Both the position numbers and the translations under genes were made by a program. A model generated the notes under the pieces. It made no database searches. It was not told where the DNA came from and worked only from the letters and a program-made list of their open reading frames with translations. A stretch of 64,000 bases of DNA from an uncultured Faecalicatena sp. (GTDB taxonomy: Bacteria > Bacillota > Clostridia > Lachnospirales > Lachnospiraceae), in assembly GCA_902489075.1 (NCBI GenBank), contig CABTYO010000001.1, forward strand, positions 1 to 64,000, given 5' to 3'. Each line of letters opens with the position of its first letter. Position 1 is the stretch's first letter. This document shows, in pieces, positions 43,830-52,555 of this stretch.

Positions 43830-44783
43830 TTGAAACGAAATAAAAACAAGGTTCCAAAACAAAGTTTTATGAACAGAGTCAGAAACAATAAGGAATTACT
43901 TATCTTAAGTATGCCCGGTGCAGTATGGTTCATCCTGTTCGCATATCTGCCTTTGTTTGGAGTCCTGGTGGCATTCAAAAAATATCGTCTCTCAGGCGGG
44001 TTCTTCCAGAGCCTGATCGAGAGCGAATTCGTCGGGTTTGACAACTTCAAGTTCTTATTCAGCAGCGGCGACGCATGGATCATTCTTCGGAATACTGTAC
44101 TTTACAACTTTACATTCATCATACTGGGAGTTGTTCTTCCGGTTATCGTGGCTCTCCTTTTGAACGAGCTGCGCAATAAAGGGATGGCTAAGATTTATCA
44201 GAGTTCCATGTTTTTGCCCTATTTCCTTTCCTGGGTAGTAGTCAGCTATTGTTTATTCGCATTTTTAAATCCGGAAAAAGGATATTTCAATAATATTTTA
44301 CAGCAGTTTGGACATGACGGTATTTCCTGGTATACGGAAAAAAGTTTCTGGCCGTTCATCATCATTTTCATGAGCCAGTGGAAAGGGATCGGCTACAACA
44401 CGGTAGTCTATCTGGCATCTATCTGCGGCATCGACAAGACCTATTACGAGGCCGCAGTACTGGACGGGGCGAGCAAGTGGCAGCAGATCAAATATGTGAC
44501 ACTTCCGCTGCTTAAGCCGGTCATCACGATCCTGCTGATCATGGCTGTGGGTGGTATCTTCAAGGCAGACTTCGGACTGTTCTTCCAGTTACCAAAAGAT
44601 TCCGGTCCGCTGTATCCGGTGACCAACGTATTGGATACCTATATCTTCCGTGCTTTGAAGACGAACGGAGAGATCGGCATGAGCTCCGCTGCGGCACTGT
44701 TCCAGTCCACAGTCGGCTTCGTACTGATTATGATCGCCAATAAGATCGTATCCAAGATCGATAACGAGAACGCATTATTTTAG
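43830..44783 (+). CDS. CUT1-type sugar ABC transporter permease
   Basis: A 317-residue membrane protein of the LplB/YtcP type with six helices. The EAA loop that contacts the ATPase reads EAAVLDGASKWQQIKYVTLP. The best start is TTG 43830, nine bases after AAAGGGAGG; an in-frame GTG at 43803 lies before the ribosome site. No ATPase gene occurs in the locus, so a shared MsmK-like ATPase elsewhere is expected. Confidence 0.92.
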   Translation: MKRNKNKVPKQSFMNRVRNNKELLILSMPGAVWFILFAYLPLFGVLVAFKKYRLSGGFFQSLIESEFVGFDNFKFLFSSGDAWIILRNTVLYNFTFIILGVVLPVIVALLLNELRNKGMAKIYQSSMFLPYFLSWVVVSYCLFAFLNPEKGYFNNILQQFGHDGISWYTEKSFWPFIIIFMSQWKGIGYNTVVYLASICGIDKTYYEAAVLDGASKWQQIKYVTLPLLKPVITILLIMAVGGIFKADFGLFFQLPKDSGPLYPVTNVLDTYIFRALKTNGEIGMSSAAALFQSTVGFVLIMIANKIVSKIDNENALF

Positions 44784-44799
44784 AAAGGAGTTGAGGCAT

Positions 44800-45750
44800 A
44801 TGTTTGAAAAACACAGACAGAAAGCTCTGGAAGCCAGGGCAGAACAAGACCAGAGCAAGTTCAATCAGATTAAGAAACCAACAAACGTACTGTTTAATAT
44901 CATCCTGTCCATCCTCTCCCTTCTGAGTGTGATACCGTTTATTTTCGTTATCATCATCTCATTTACGGATGAGAACACACTGGCAATGAACGGATACCGC
45001 TTTATTCCGGAGAAATTCAGTTTATATGCTTATCAGTACATCGTAAGTGCAGGGGAGAACATCATCCGCAGTTATGGGGTGACGATCCTTGTGACCGTAT
45101 TAGGAACCGTTATCGGGCTGCTCCTGACAGGTACATATGCTTACGCATTATCAAGAAAAACATACGCATTCAAGAAATTTTTCACCACGATGATTACGAT
45201 ACCGATGCTGTTCAGCGGCGGTATGATCGCGAACTACTTGATCGTGACCAAGGTACTCATGCTTAAGGATACGATATGGGCGCTGATCCTGCCTTTGTGT
45301 CTGAATTCATTTAACATCATCGTACTGAGGACGTTTTTCAAGACCAGTATCCCGGATGCAGTCGTAGAATCCGCCAAGATCGACGGCGCATCCGAGTGGA
45401 GGCTGTTTTTCCAGATCGTGATTCCGATGGCTCTGCCCGGGCTTGCAACGATTGGTTTATTCTTAACATTAGGGTACTGGAATGACTGGTTTAATGCTAT
45501 GATGTACATGGACAGCAAAAAATGGGTTCCACTGCAGTATCTGCTGATCCAGATCGAAAGCTCCATGGACTGGCTGGCGAGCAACAAGTCCATGATGGGC
45601 GTGGATGGAATCCAGGCGGCGGCGAACCTGCCGAAAGAGACGATCAAGATGGCGATCGTTGTTATTTCAACATTACCGATTATATTTGCTTACCCCTTCT
45701 TCCAGAGATATTTTGTCAATGGTCTGACGGTGGGAGCAGTGAAAGAATAG
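44800..45750 (+). CDS. CUT1-type sugar ABC transporter permease, second subunit
   Basis: A 316-residue six-helix permease of the LplC/YtcP type. The EAA-like loop reads ESAKIDGASEWRLFFQIVIP. ATG 44800 is 9 bases after AAAGGAG; TTG 44791 is also in frame. It follows the first permease by 16 bases. Confidence 0.92.
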   Translation: MFEKHRQKALEARAEQDQSKFNQIKKPTNVLFNIILSILSLLSVIPFIFVIIISFTDENTLAMNGYRFIPEKFSLYAYQYIVSAGENIIRSYGVTILVTVLGTVIGLLLTGTYAYALSRKTYAFKKFFTTMITIPMLFSGGMIANYLIVTKVLMLKDTIWALILPLCLNSFNIIVLRTFFKTSIPDAVVESAKIDGASEWRLFFQIVIPMALPGLATIGLFLTLGYWNDWFNAMMYMDSKKWVPLQYLLIQIESSMDWLASNKSMMGVDGIQAAANLPKETIKMAIVVISTLPIIFAYPFFQRYFVNGLTVGAVKE

Positions 45751-45790
45751 TAACATAGAAGAAATGGAAGGAATTCGGAGGATTTAGAAT

Positions 45791-47278
45791 ATGAAATTAA
45801 AAAGACTGGCAGCAATCGGGCTGGCCGTAGTGATGGCCGGAGCATCTTTGAGCGCATGCGGCAAAAAGGCCGACACGAACGAGAATGGAGACGAAATCGT
45901 AGAACTGACCTGGTATCAGGTGGGGGACACCCAGAAGGATGCCGAGAAAGTAATAGAAAAGGTAAATGAGTACACAGCGGAAAAGATCGGTGTCAAGCTG
46001 AACATTATCAACGTAGGCTGGGGTGACTACAACCAGAAGATGCAGGTGGTCATCAACACCGGTGATAAATGGGATATGTGCTTCACCTGTTCCTGGGCAA
46101 ATGATTATCTGCAGAATGCCAACAAGGGTGCGTTCCTGGAGTTAGATGAGTATCTGGAAAATGAGGGAAAAGAAATGCATGAACTCGTTGATCCGCGTTT
46201 CTGGGAGGCAGCAAAGATCGGGGGCGTGACTTATGGTGTTCCTCATGAAAAGGAGATCGGCAGCTGTCCGATGTGGGTATTTACCAAAGAATATGTAGAT
46301 AAATACAACATTCCATATCAGGATATTCACACACTGGAAGACCTGGAGCCATGGCTTAAGCTGATCCATGAGAAAGAGCCGGATGTGGTGCCTCTTTATC
46401 TGACCAAGGATTATACAGCACCGACTTATATGGATAAGATCCAGGATCCGATCGGAATCGAGTACGGAGATGATACACTGACTGTCAAGAATGTATTCGA
46501 GACAGAACGGATGAAGTCTACCTTAAAGACCATGCGTAAATACTACACATCAGGCTACATTAACAAAGATGCGGCAACTGCATCTGATGATAAGTCCATC
46601 AAGAGATTTGTGACAAAGGGCGATGGACAGCCATATGCAGAGCTGATCTGGGGAAAAGACCTGGGATATGAAGTGGTTGCTACGGAGATCATGGATACAC
46701 AGATCACCAATGCTTCTGCACGTGGCGCGCTGACAGCAATCAACAAAAACAGTGAACATCCGGAAAAGGCAGTGGAGTTCCTTAACTTAATGTACACGGA
46801 TGAGTATTTAAGAAATCTGTTAAACTATGGAATCGAAGGCGAGCACTATGAATTTGTAGAGCCAACAGAAGAAGAAATCAAGGCAGCAGAAGGCAGGGAA
46901 TATGTTTACGACAAGAAAGTAAAACTGAACGAAGAAACAAAAAAGGATTACTCCGTTCCTTACTGGGTGCAGGGCGGCCTGTTTAATACTTATGTCCTGG
47001 AAAACGAACCGCTGGATAAGTGGGCAACCTTTAAAGAGTTCAATGATGCTTCCATGGAGGCTCCGTCATTTGGATTTGACTTTGATTTAGAGCCGGTCAG
47101 CACACAGGTGGCAGGATTTAGAAATATATTGGATGAATTTGGAAAATCACTGTATACTGGAAGTGTAGACCCGGATGAGTATCTGCCGCAGGTTCAGAAA
47201 AAACTGGAAGCGACCGGAGTACAGGATGTCATCGACGAGATGCAGAGACAGATCGATGAATGGAAGGCAGAGAAATAA
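45791..47278 (+). CDS. Extracellular solute-binding lipoprotein
   Basis: A 495-residue substrate-binding lipoprotein for the ABC importer. The signal peptide ends in the lipobox LSAC, with Cys23 as lipid anchor, followed by a charged linker. The large size and the INVGWGDYNQKM and QGGLFNTYVLEN segments fit the LplA/YtcQ family that binds complex oligosaccharides. GGAGG precedes ATG. The ligand is probably a mannose-containing oligosaccharide, by context. Confidence 0.92.
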   Translation: MKLKRLAAIGLAVVMAGASLSACGKKADTNENGDEIVELTWYQVGDTQKDAEKVIEKVNEYTAEKIGVKLNIINVGWGDYNQKMQVVINTGDKWDMCFTCSWANDYLQNANKGAFLELDEYLENEGKEMHELVDPRFWEAAKIGGVTYGVPHEKEIGSCPMWVFTKEYVDKYNIPYQDIHTLEDLEPWLKLIHEKEPDVVPLYLTKDYTAPTYMDKIQDPIGIEYGDDTLTVKNVFETERMKSTLKTMRKYYTSGYINKDAATASDDKSIKRFVTKGDGQPYAELIWGKDLGYEVVATEIMDTQITNASARGALTAINKNSEHPEKAVEFLNLMYTDEYLRNLLNYGIEGEHYEFVEPTEEEIKAAEGREYVYDKKVKLNEETKKDYSVPYWVQGGLFNTYVLENEPLDKWATFKEFNDASMEAPSFGFDFDLEPVSTQVAGFRNILDEFGKSLYTGSVDPDEYLPQVQKKLEATGVQDVIDEMQRQIDEWKAEK

Positions 47279-47319
47279 AGAAAAGAGCAGAGAAACGAAA
47301 CGGAAGGCAGAGAAATCAA

Positions 47320-48426
47320 ATGGAAGAACAGTCTGGATTGTTTCGGGATCGGGCCGCACTCTTAAAAAGGGTCGGCAGTATCCAGCAGGCAGCATATGTG
47401 CGCCCCGTTACCTATGGGGAGGGGCGCGCTTACAATATGAAAGCGTATGAAGTAAAGAATGGAAGAATGCAGTTTACGGCGATGGCAGATAAATGTCTGG
47501 ACATCGCCTGCCTGTCCTATAAAGGAGAGATGTTGAACTTCCTGTCCAAGCCGGGACTGACCGGGCGGGCACACTATGATACCAATGGAGCGGAGGCACA
47601 GCGCAGTATTATGGGCGGGCTGATGTTCACCTGCGGGCTGGAGAATATCTGCGCCCCATGCAGTGTGGACGGAAAAGACTATCCCATGCATGGAAGGATG
47701 CGCACAACCCCGGCAGAACATGTCTGTGCGGATGCCCGGTGGGAGACACGAAAAGATGGCACAGAACAGTACCATCTCACCCTGTCAGGTGAGATGCGGG
47801 AGGCGGAGCTCTTTGGCGAGAATCTGGTGCTGCGAAGACAGATCGGGACCGTGCTGGGAGAGAAGTGTATTCGTATCAGGGACGAGATCACGAATGAGGC
47901 ATTCCGGGAAGAAGCCTGTATGCTCCTGTATCATTTTAATATAGGATGGCCTCTTCTCTCGGAAAAATGTGAACTGATCCTTCCCACTATTAATATAGAA
48001 GGAAGAGATGAAGATGCCAGGCGGTATCTGGACTCTTATGACCGGATTACGCCTCCGGCGGACAATGAACCGGAGCAGGTCTTTCTGCATACGCTGGCAG
48101 CAGATCAAAAAGGGAATACATTTGCCGCGGTATATAACCATGAGCTGGGGCTGGGGTTAAAGCTGACATTCAATCAGAAGCAGCTGCCTTACTTTATGGA
48201 GTGGAAATCCATGGCATCCGGGGATTATGTGCTTGGCCTTGAGCCGGCAAATGCAAGTGTATATGGAAAGCTTTATCATATGGAAAGGGGCACCATGCCG
48301 AAGCTTGGAGCTCTTGAGACAAAAGTGACGGAGTTGATGGTCACAATCTTAGAATCAGAGGAAGATTTAAAAGCAGTGAAGGAGGAGCAGCATGAAAAGA
48401 TCAAAAATCAATGCAGTCATTCGTGA
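47320..48426 (+). CDS. DUF4432 family protein, aldose 1-epimerase-like
   Basis: A 368-residue protein of the galactose-mutarotase superfamily. The segments GEGRAYNMKAYEVKNGRMQF, GGLMFTCGLENICAPC, YPMHGRMRTTPAEHV and NIGWPLLSEKCEL are typical. It probably mutarotates a sugar set free by the mannosidases. The frame extends upstream to 47260 within a short direct repeat, but ATG 47320 matches the family start. It overlaps the isomerase gene by 35 bases. Confidence 0.82.
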   Translation: MEEQSGLFRDRAALLKRVGSIQQAAYVRPVTYGEGRAYNMKAYEVKNGRMQFTAMADKCLDIACLSYKGEMLNFLSKPGLTGRAHYDTNGAEAQRSIMGGLMFTCGLENICAPCSVDGKDYPMHGRMRTTPAEHVCADARWETRKDGTEQYHLTLSGEMREAELFGENLVLRRQIGTVLGEKCIRIRDEITNEAFREEACMLLYHFNIGWPLLSEKCELILPTINIEGRDEDARRYLDSYDRITPPADNEPEQVFLHTLAADQKGNTFAAVYNHELGLGLKLTFNQKQLPYFMEWKSMASGDYVLGLEPANASVYGKLYHMERGTMPKLGALETKVTELMVTILESEEDLKAVKEEQHEKIKNQCSHS

Positions 48427-49072
48427 CATGGAGAAATTAATTGAGGAGAAGAGATTTGAACTTCCGCCGTTCTGTAAATGGACGCCAGAGGACTGGAAAT
48501 CAAAGGGACGTGAATACAATGAGATCCGTGACAACCAGCTGGGATGGGATATTACGGATTATGGCCTGGAGAAATTCGACGAGGTGGGATTTGCCCTGAT
48601 TACGATCCGCAACGGCAACCTGAAAAATGACAAGTATACGAAGACCTATGCGGAGAAGCTTCTCATGTTGTATGAAGGACAGATGGCGCCGATGCATTTC
48701 CACTGGAACAAGATGGAGGATATTATTAACCGCGGCGGCGGAAATGTGCTGATCACAGTCTACAATTCGACTGAGGACGGCGGTTTTGCAGATACCGATG
48801 TCACGGTCAACTGTGACGGACGGGAATTTACGGTTCCGGCGGGCACAAAGGTGAAGCTGGCACCGGGCGAGAGCATCACTATTTATCCGTATATGTACCA
48901 TGACTTCCACGTAGAGGAGGGCAGCGGGGCTGTTCTGCTGGGCGAGGTATCCATGTGTAATGATGATGAGAATGACAACCGTTTCTATGAGCCAATCGGC
49001 AGATTCCCGGAGATCGAGGAAGACGAGGAACCATACCGTCTGCTCTGTAACGAGTACCCGGAGGCTGAGTAA
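48392..49072 (+). CDS. D-lyxose/D-mannose family sugar isomerase
   Basis: A 226-residue cupin enzyme. The metal-site motif MHFHWNKMEDIINRGGGNVL has the His and Glu ligands of D-lyxose isomerases, which also convert mannose to fructose. YPYMYHDFHVEEG supplies the later histidines. AAGGAGG precedes ATG. In this locus it can turn freed mannose into fructose. Confidence 0.88.
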   Translation: MKRSKINAVIRDMEKLIEEKRFELPPFCKWTPEDWKSKGREYNEIRDNQLGWDITDYGLEKFDEVGFALITIRNGNLKNDKYTKTYAEKLLMLYEGQMAPMHFHWNKMEDIINRGGGNVLITVYNSTEDGGFADTDVTVNCDGREFTVPAGTKVKLAPGESITIYPYMYHDFHVEEGSGAVLLGEVSMCNDDENDNRFYEPIGRFPEIEEDEEPYRLLCNEYPEAE

Positions 49073-49073
49073 G

Positions 49074-51521
49074 ATGCAGTATCAGGAACTTCATGATGGA
49101 TGGAAAATGCACCGCGCCGGAGACGAAAAGTGGATCCATGCGATTGTTCCGGGGTCCGTCTATACGGATCTGCTTCGTGCCGGGAAGATGGAAGATCCTT
49201 TCTGGAAAGATAACGAAAATCAGGCATGGGCGCTGATGGACTACGATTATGAGTATGAGACCTGTTTCGATGCGGACCAGACACTTTTTGAAAACAGCCG
49301 GATTCTGCTTCGGTTTGACGGGATCGATACGATCGCGGATATTTTTCTGAATGAACAGAAGATCGGATCTGCGGAGAATATGCACCGGATCTGGGAATAT
49401 GATGTAACGGGAACCCTTAAGAGAGGAAAGAACAGGCTTCGTGTACTTTTACATTCACCGAACCAGTATGTAAGGGATGCATTTTCAAACTGCCGGACTC
49501 TTGGCTCGGAGGATGCCATGGACGGATTTGTACATATCAGAAAGGCCCACTGCATGTTCGGCTGGGACTGGGGCGCACATCTGCCGGATGCCGGAATTTT
49601 CCGCAGGGTCAGCCTGATCGGGATTGATAAGGCCCGGCTGGAGGATGTCTATGTGGTACAGCATCACACGGATGGAAAGGTGGAACTGGAAGTCAGGGTG
49701 AAGGTGGAAGAGACAGAGAAAACAGGATATGAGATCAGGACCAGCCTTTTCTCTCCGGCAGGGGAACTTCTGGGCAGGCAGCATGACGGCGGCCGGATTA
49801 CCATAGAGAATCCCCAGCTCTGGTGGCCCAATGGATACGGGGAGCAGCCCCTCTATACGGTCCGGGTGGAGCTGCTTTCCGAAGGAAAGACACGGGATAC
49901 CTGGGAAAAACGGATCGGTCTGCGTACCATGACCATGCACCGGGAAAAGGATGAGTGGGGCGAAAGCTTTGCGCATGAGGTGAACGGGATCTGTATCTTT
50001 GCCATGGGCGCGGACTATATCCCTGAGGACCATCTGATCGGGCGCACCACACCGGAGCGGACCAGACAGCTTCTGATGGACAGCCGGGCGGCGAATTTTA
50101 ATACGATCCGTGTCTGGGGCGGGGGCTATTACCCGGAAGACTGGTTCTTTGACCTCTGCGATGAGCTGGGTCTGATTGTGTGGCAGGATTTTATGTTTGC
50201 CTGTGCGGTCTACGAGCTGACCCCGCATTTTAAAGAAAATATCCGCAGGGAGTTCATCGATAATGTCAAACGGATCCGCCATCATGCGTGTCTGGGGCTA
50301 TGGTGCGGCAACAATGAGATGGAGCAGTTTGTCAGTGAGAAGCACCACTGGGTGACGAAACCATCTGAGGTGCGTGATTATATCATCATGTATGAACAGC
50401 TGATCCCGGAGGTACTGGCGGAGTATGACCCGCAGACCTTTTACTGGCCTGCAAGCCCTTCCTCGGGCGGCTCCTTTGATGAGCCCAATGACCCGGACAG
50501 GGGAGATGTGCACTATTGGCAGGTGTGGCATGGAAATAAGCCGTTTTCCGAGTACCGGAAATATTTCTTCCGCTATGCGTCAGAGTTTGGTTTCCAGAGT
50601 TTTCCATGCAGGAAGACCATCGAGACTTTTACGGATGATGAGGGTGACTGTAATCCGTTTTCTTATATCATGGAAAAGCACCAGCGCAATTATGGGGCCA
50701 ATGGCAAGATCATGAACTATATGCAGCAGACGTTCCTGTATCCCACCAGCTTTGACAGCTTCCTTTATGCATCCCAGCTGCTTGCGGGGCAGGCAGTCCG
50801 CTACGGTGTGGAACATTTTCGGAGGAACCGGGGGCGCTGCATGGGGGCCATCTACTGGCAGCTCAATGACTGCTGGCCTGTGGTCTCCTGGTCATCCATC
50901 GACTATACGGGGCGCTGGAAGGCTCTGCACTATTTTGCGAAACGGTTCTTTGCACCGGTGATGATCAGCTGTCAGGAAGAGGGCATGATGACACAGGAGG
51001 CGGATATGAACCGGGAGCATTTCGTGTTTGAAAAATCGATCCGCCTGAATGTGGCGAATGAGACACGAAAGGAGCAGAAGGGAACCGTGCTCTGGGAGGT
51101 ACGCGATGCGAAAGGGAACATCTTAAGAAGTGAAAGCCGGGAAGTGACCGTGCCGCCGCTTTCCAGTCTGTGGCTGGACAAGGTTCTGCTTAAAGAGGCC
51201 GACCCATTCCGGGAGTATGTAAGCTACCGGTTCGAACAGGAAGGTGAAATTGTTTCAGAAGGGACTGTGCTGTTCTCCTATCCTAAATATTTCAGGTATG
51301 AAGATCCAAAGCTTACGTATTCTGTCGAGGGGGATGAGATCGTTGTGAATGCCGCGGCATATGCTGCAGGAGTGGAAATCAGCAATGCGAAGGAGAATCT
51401 TGTACTGAGCGATAATTATTTTGATATGAATCCGGGCGAAAAGCGGGTGAAGATCATCCGTGGGGATGCGCAGGAAATCAGGCTCAGGAGTATCAACAGT
51501 TCAATAAGTATACGACCTTAG
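49074..51521 (+). CDS. Glycoside hydrolase family 2 beta-mannosidase
   Basis: An 815-residue cytoplasmic enzyme that removes beta-linked mannose, such as the core mannose of N-glycans. The N-terminal jelly roll (FGWDWGAHLPDAG) precedes the barrel. The acid/base Glu is in LGLWCGNNEMEQF and the nucleophile Glu in YASEFGFQSFP. The start is ATG 49074, one base after the isomerase stop with GGAGG upstream; earlier in-frame codons overlap the isomerase. It is the last gene of the mannoside locus. Confidence 0.94.
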   Translation: MQYQELHDGWKMHRAGDEKWIHAIVPGSVYTDLLRAGKMEDPFWKDNENQAWALMDYDYEYETCFDADQTLFENSRILLRFDGIDTIADIFLNEQKIGSAENMHRIWEYDVTGTLKRGKNRLRVLLHSPNQYVRDAFSNCRTLGSEDAMDGFVHIRKAHCMFGWDWGAHLPDAGIFRRVSLIGIDKARLEDVYVVQHHTDGKVELEVRVKVEETEKTGYEIRTSLFSPAGELLGRQHDGGRITIENPQLWWPNGYGEQPLYTVRVELLSEGKTRDTWEKRIGLRTMTMHREKDEWGESFAHEVNGICIFAMGADYIPEDHLIGRTTPERTRQLLMDSRAANFNTIRVWGGGYYPEDWFFDLCDELGLIVWQDFMFACAVYELTPHFKENIRREFIDNVKRIRHHACLGLWCGNNEMEQFVSEKHHWVTKPSEVRDYIIMYEQLIPEVLAEYDPQTFYWPASPSSGGSFDEPNDPDRGDVHYWQVWHGNKPFSEYRKYFFRYASEFGFQSFPCRKTIETFTDDEGDCNPFSYIMEKHQRNYGANGKIMNYMQQTFLYPTSFDSFLYASQLLAGQAVRYGVEHFRRNRGRCMGAIYWQLNDCWPVVSWSSIDYTGRWKALHYFAKRFFAPVMISCQEEGMMTQEADMNREHFVFEKSIRLNVANETRKEQKGTVLWEVRDAKGNILRSESREVTVPPLSSLWLDKVLLKEADPFREYVSYRFEQEGEIVSEGTVLFSYPKYFRYEDPKLTYSVEGDEIVVNAAAYAAGVEISNAKENLVLSDNYFDMNPGEKRVKIIRGDAQEIRLRSINSSISIRP

Positions 51522-51578
51522 ATAACCTGTGAAAAAGAAACAAAATGAAGAGCAGATAAATGAAAAGCGGGATGCCGG

Positions 51579-51797
51579 TTATTTCTGACCGGTATTCCGC
51601 CCTATTAATTCATCAATGCTGACATCGTAGAGATCCGCTATGGCCCAGAGAGTATAGATATCAGGGACCCGGGTGCCTGTTTCATATGTTGAGACAGTCT
51701 GACGCGACATATTGAGAGGCGCTGCGAGGTCAAATTGAGTCATATGACGGGCTGTTCGATACATTTTCAGTCTATTGCCTATTCTGTTTTCAGTCAT
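51579..51797 (-). CDS. Short XRE-family HTH regulator
   Basis: A 72-residue DNA-binding protein made almost only of the HTH fold (RTARHMTQFDLAAPLNMSRQ followed by TVSTYETGTRVPDIYTLWAI in sequence) and ending in SIDELIGR. Starts at 51806 (GTG), 51803 and 51797 are all in frame; 51797 has AGGTG 6 bases upstream. Target unknown. Confidence 0.85.
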   Translation of the reverse strand: MTENRIGNRLKMYRTARHMTQFDLAAPLNMSRQTVSTYETGTRVPDIYTLWAIADLYDVSIDELIGRNTGQK

Positions 51798-51848
51798 ATC
51801 CATCACCTAACCATCTAAAAGTAATTGTAATATTGAAATCACGAAATG

Positions 51849-51970
51849 CATGCCCTGGCGGGGCGGCTGCAGCTATCGTTACAGTCAAAATATACCCGGG
51901 GAGCATCCCGTAATACATGCCCTGACGGGCGGGCTGCAGCCTTTGCTGCAAATTAAAGTATACCCGGGGA
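51849..51970. repeat. Two-copy tandem repeat, period about 67 bases
   Basis: Copy 1 (51849-51902) and copy 2 (51916-51970) each begin CATGCCCTG, continue with GGCTGCAGC and end TATACCCGGGGA. They differ at several inner positions. They lie between two short HTH genes on the same strand. Binding sites for one of the regulators, or a miniature element, are possible. Confidence 0.75.
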
Positions 51971-51981
51971 ATTCGCAGCAG

Positions 51982-52173
51982 TCAAAGTATAAATATATCT
52001 TCAACAGGTATTCCGAGAGCTTTGGATAAAAGGAGGGCTGTTTCGGTGGATGGATTGGTTGTTGTACCAGATTCAATTGCTGAAATTGTAGTTCGAGGAA
52101 CACCGCTTTGTCTACTTAATTTTTCCTGTGACCAGTCTTTTTCCCAACGTAATTCCTGTAGTCTATTGTTCAT
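51982..52173 (-). CDS. Short XRE-family HTH regulator
   Basis: A 63-residue protein, essentially one HTH domain (NNRLQELRWEKDWSQEKLSR then GVPRTTISAIESGTT). The frame runs to 52281, but ATG 52173 gives the normal start of this family; GGGTG lies upstream. An inverted repeat at 52187, just upstream, may be its operator. Confidence 0.82.
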   Translation of the reverse strand: MNNRLQELRWEKDWSQEKLSRQSGVPRTTISAIESGTTTNPSTETALLLSKALGIPVEDIFIL

Positions 52174-52186
52174 ATATTTACACCCG

Positions 52187-52201
52187 ACTAAACTATTTAG
52201 T
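52187..52201. promoter_or_regulatory. Inverted repeat, candidate HTH operator
   Basis: ACTAAA-CTA-TTTAGT is a perfect 15-base inverted repeat, 14 bases upstream of the HTH start codon at 52173. The remaining 350 bases up to hom are AT-rich, with no gene seen. Confidence 0.5.
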
Positions 52202-52511
52202 ATGCGTAAATTCCAGCTTTCGTTTACATACCAAATATTACCACATAAAAATGACCGATATCTGTCGACTTTTTTTGACAAATTTCGTAAGTTCCTATAT
52301 TGTGAATTGTTATATTAATGAGGAAATGTTTTGGTACAACAGAGTTTTTAACTTTATCAAGGATGTGACGGAGAACAGATTCCTGTTTTATGTTTAGAAT
52401 ATCATCTTTTGGGGAAAAAGAAAAGTAAGAAAAGCTGCTGTATGCTGTAGTCCTTATATGCAATCCTCATTTGAATATAAAATCCTGCTGGTATTTCTGA
52501 TTTTTCTGTGC

Positions 52512-52517
52512 TATAAT
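52512..52517 (+). promoter_or_regulatory. -10 box of the hom gene
   Basis: A consensus TATAAT lies 39 bases before the hom start. No good -35 box is seen at the expected distance. Confidence 0.45.
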
Positions 52518-52555
52518 ATGACCCAACAAATTTAGCGTGATAAAGGAGTACAGGG

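Noticed and set aside
51849..51970. Possible second CRISPR array
   Set aside because: Only two diverged units with imperfect spacing and no unique spacers; it is a tandem repeat.
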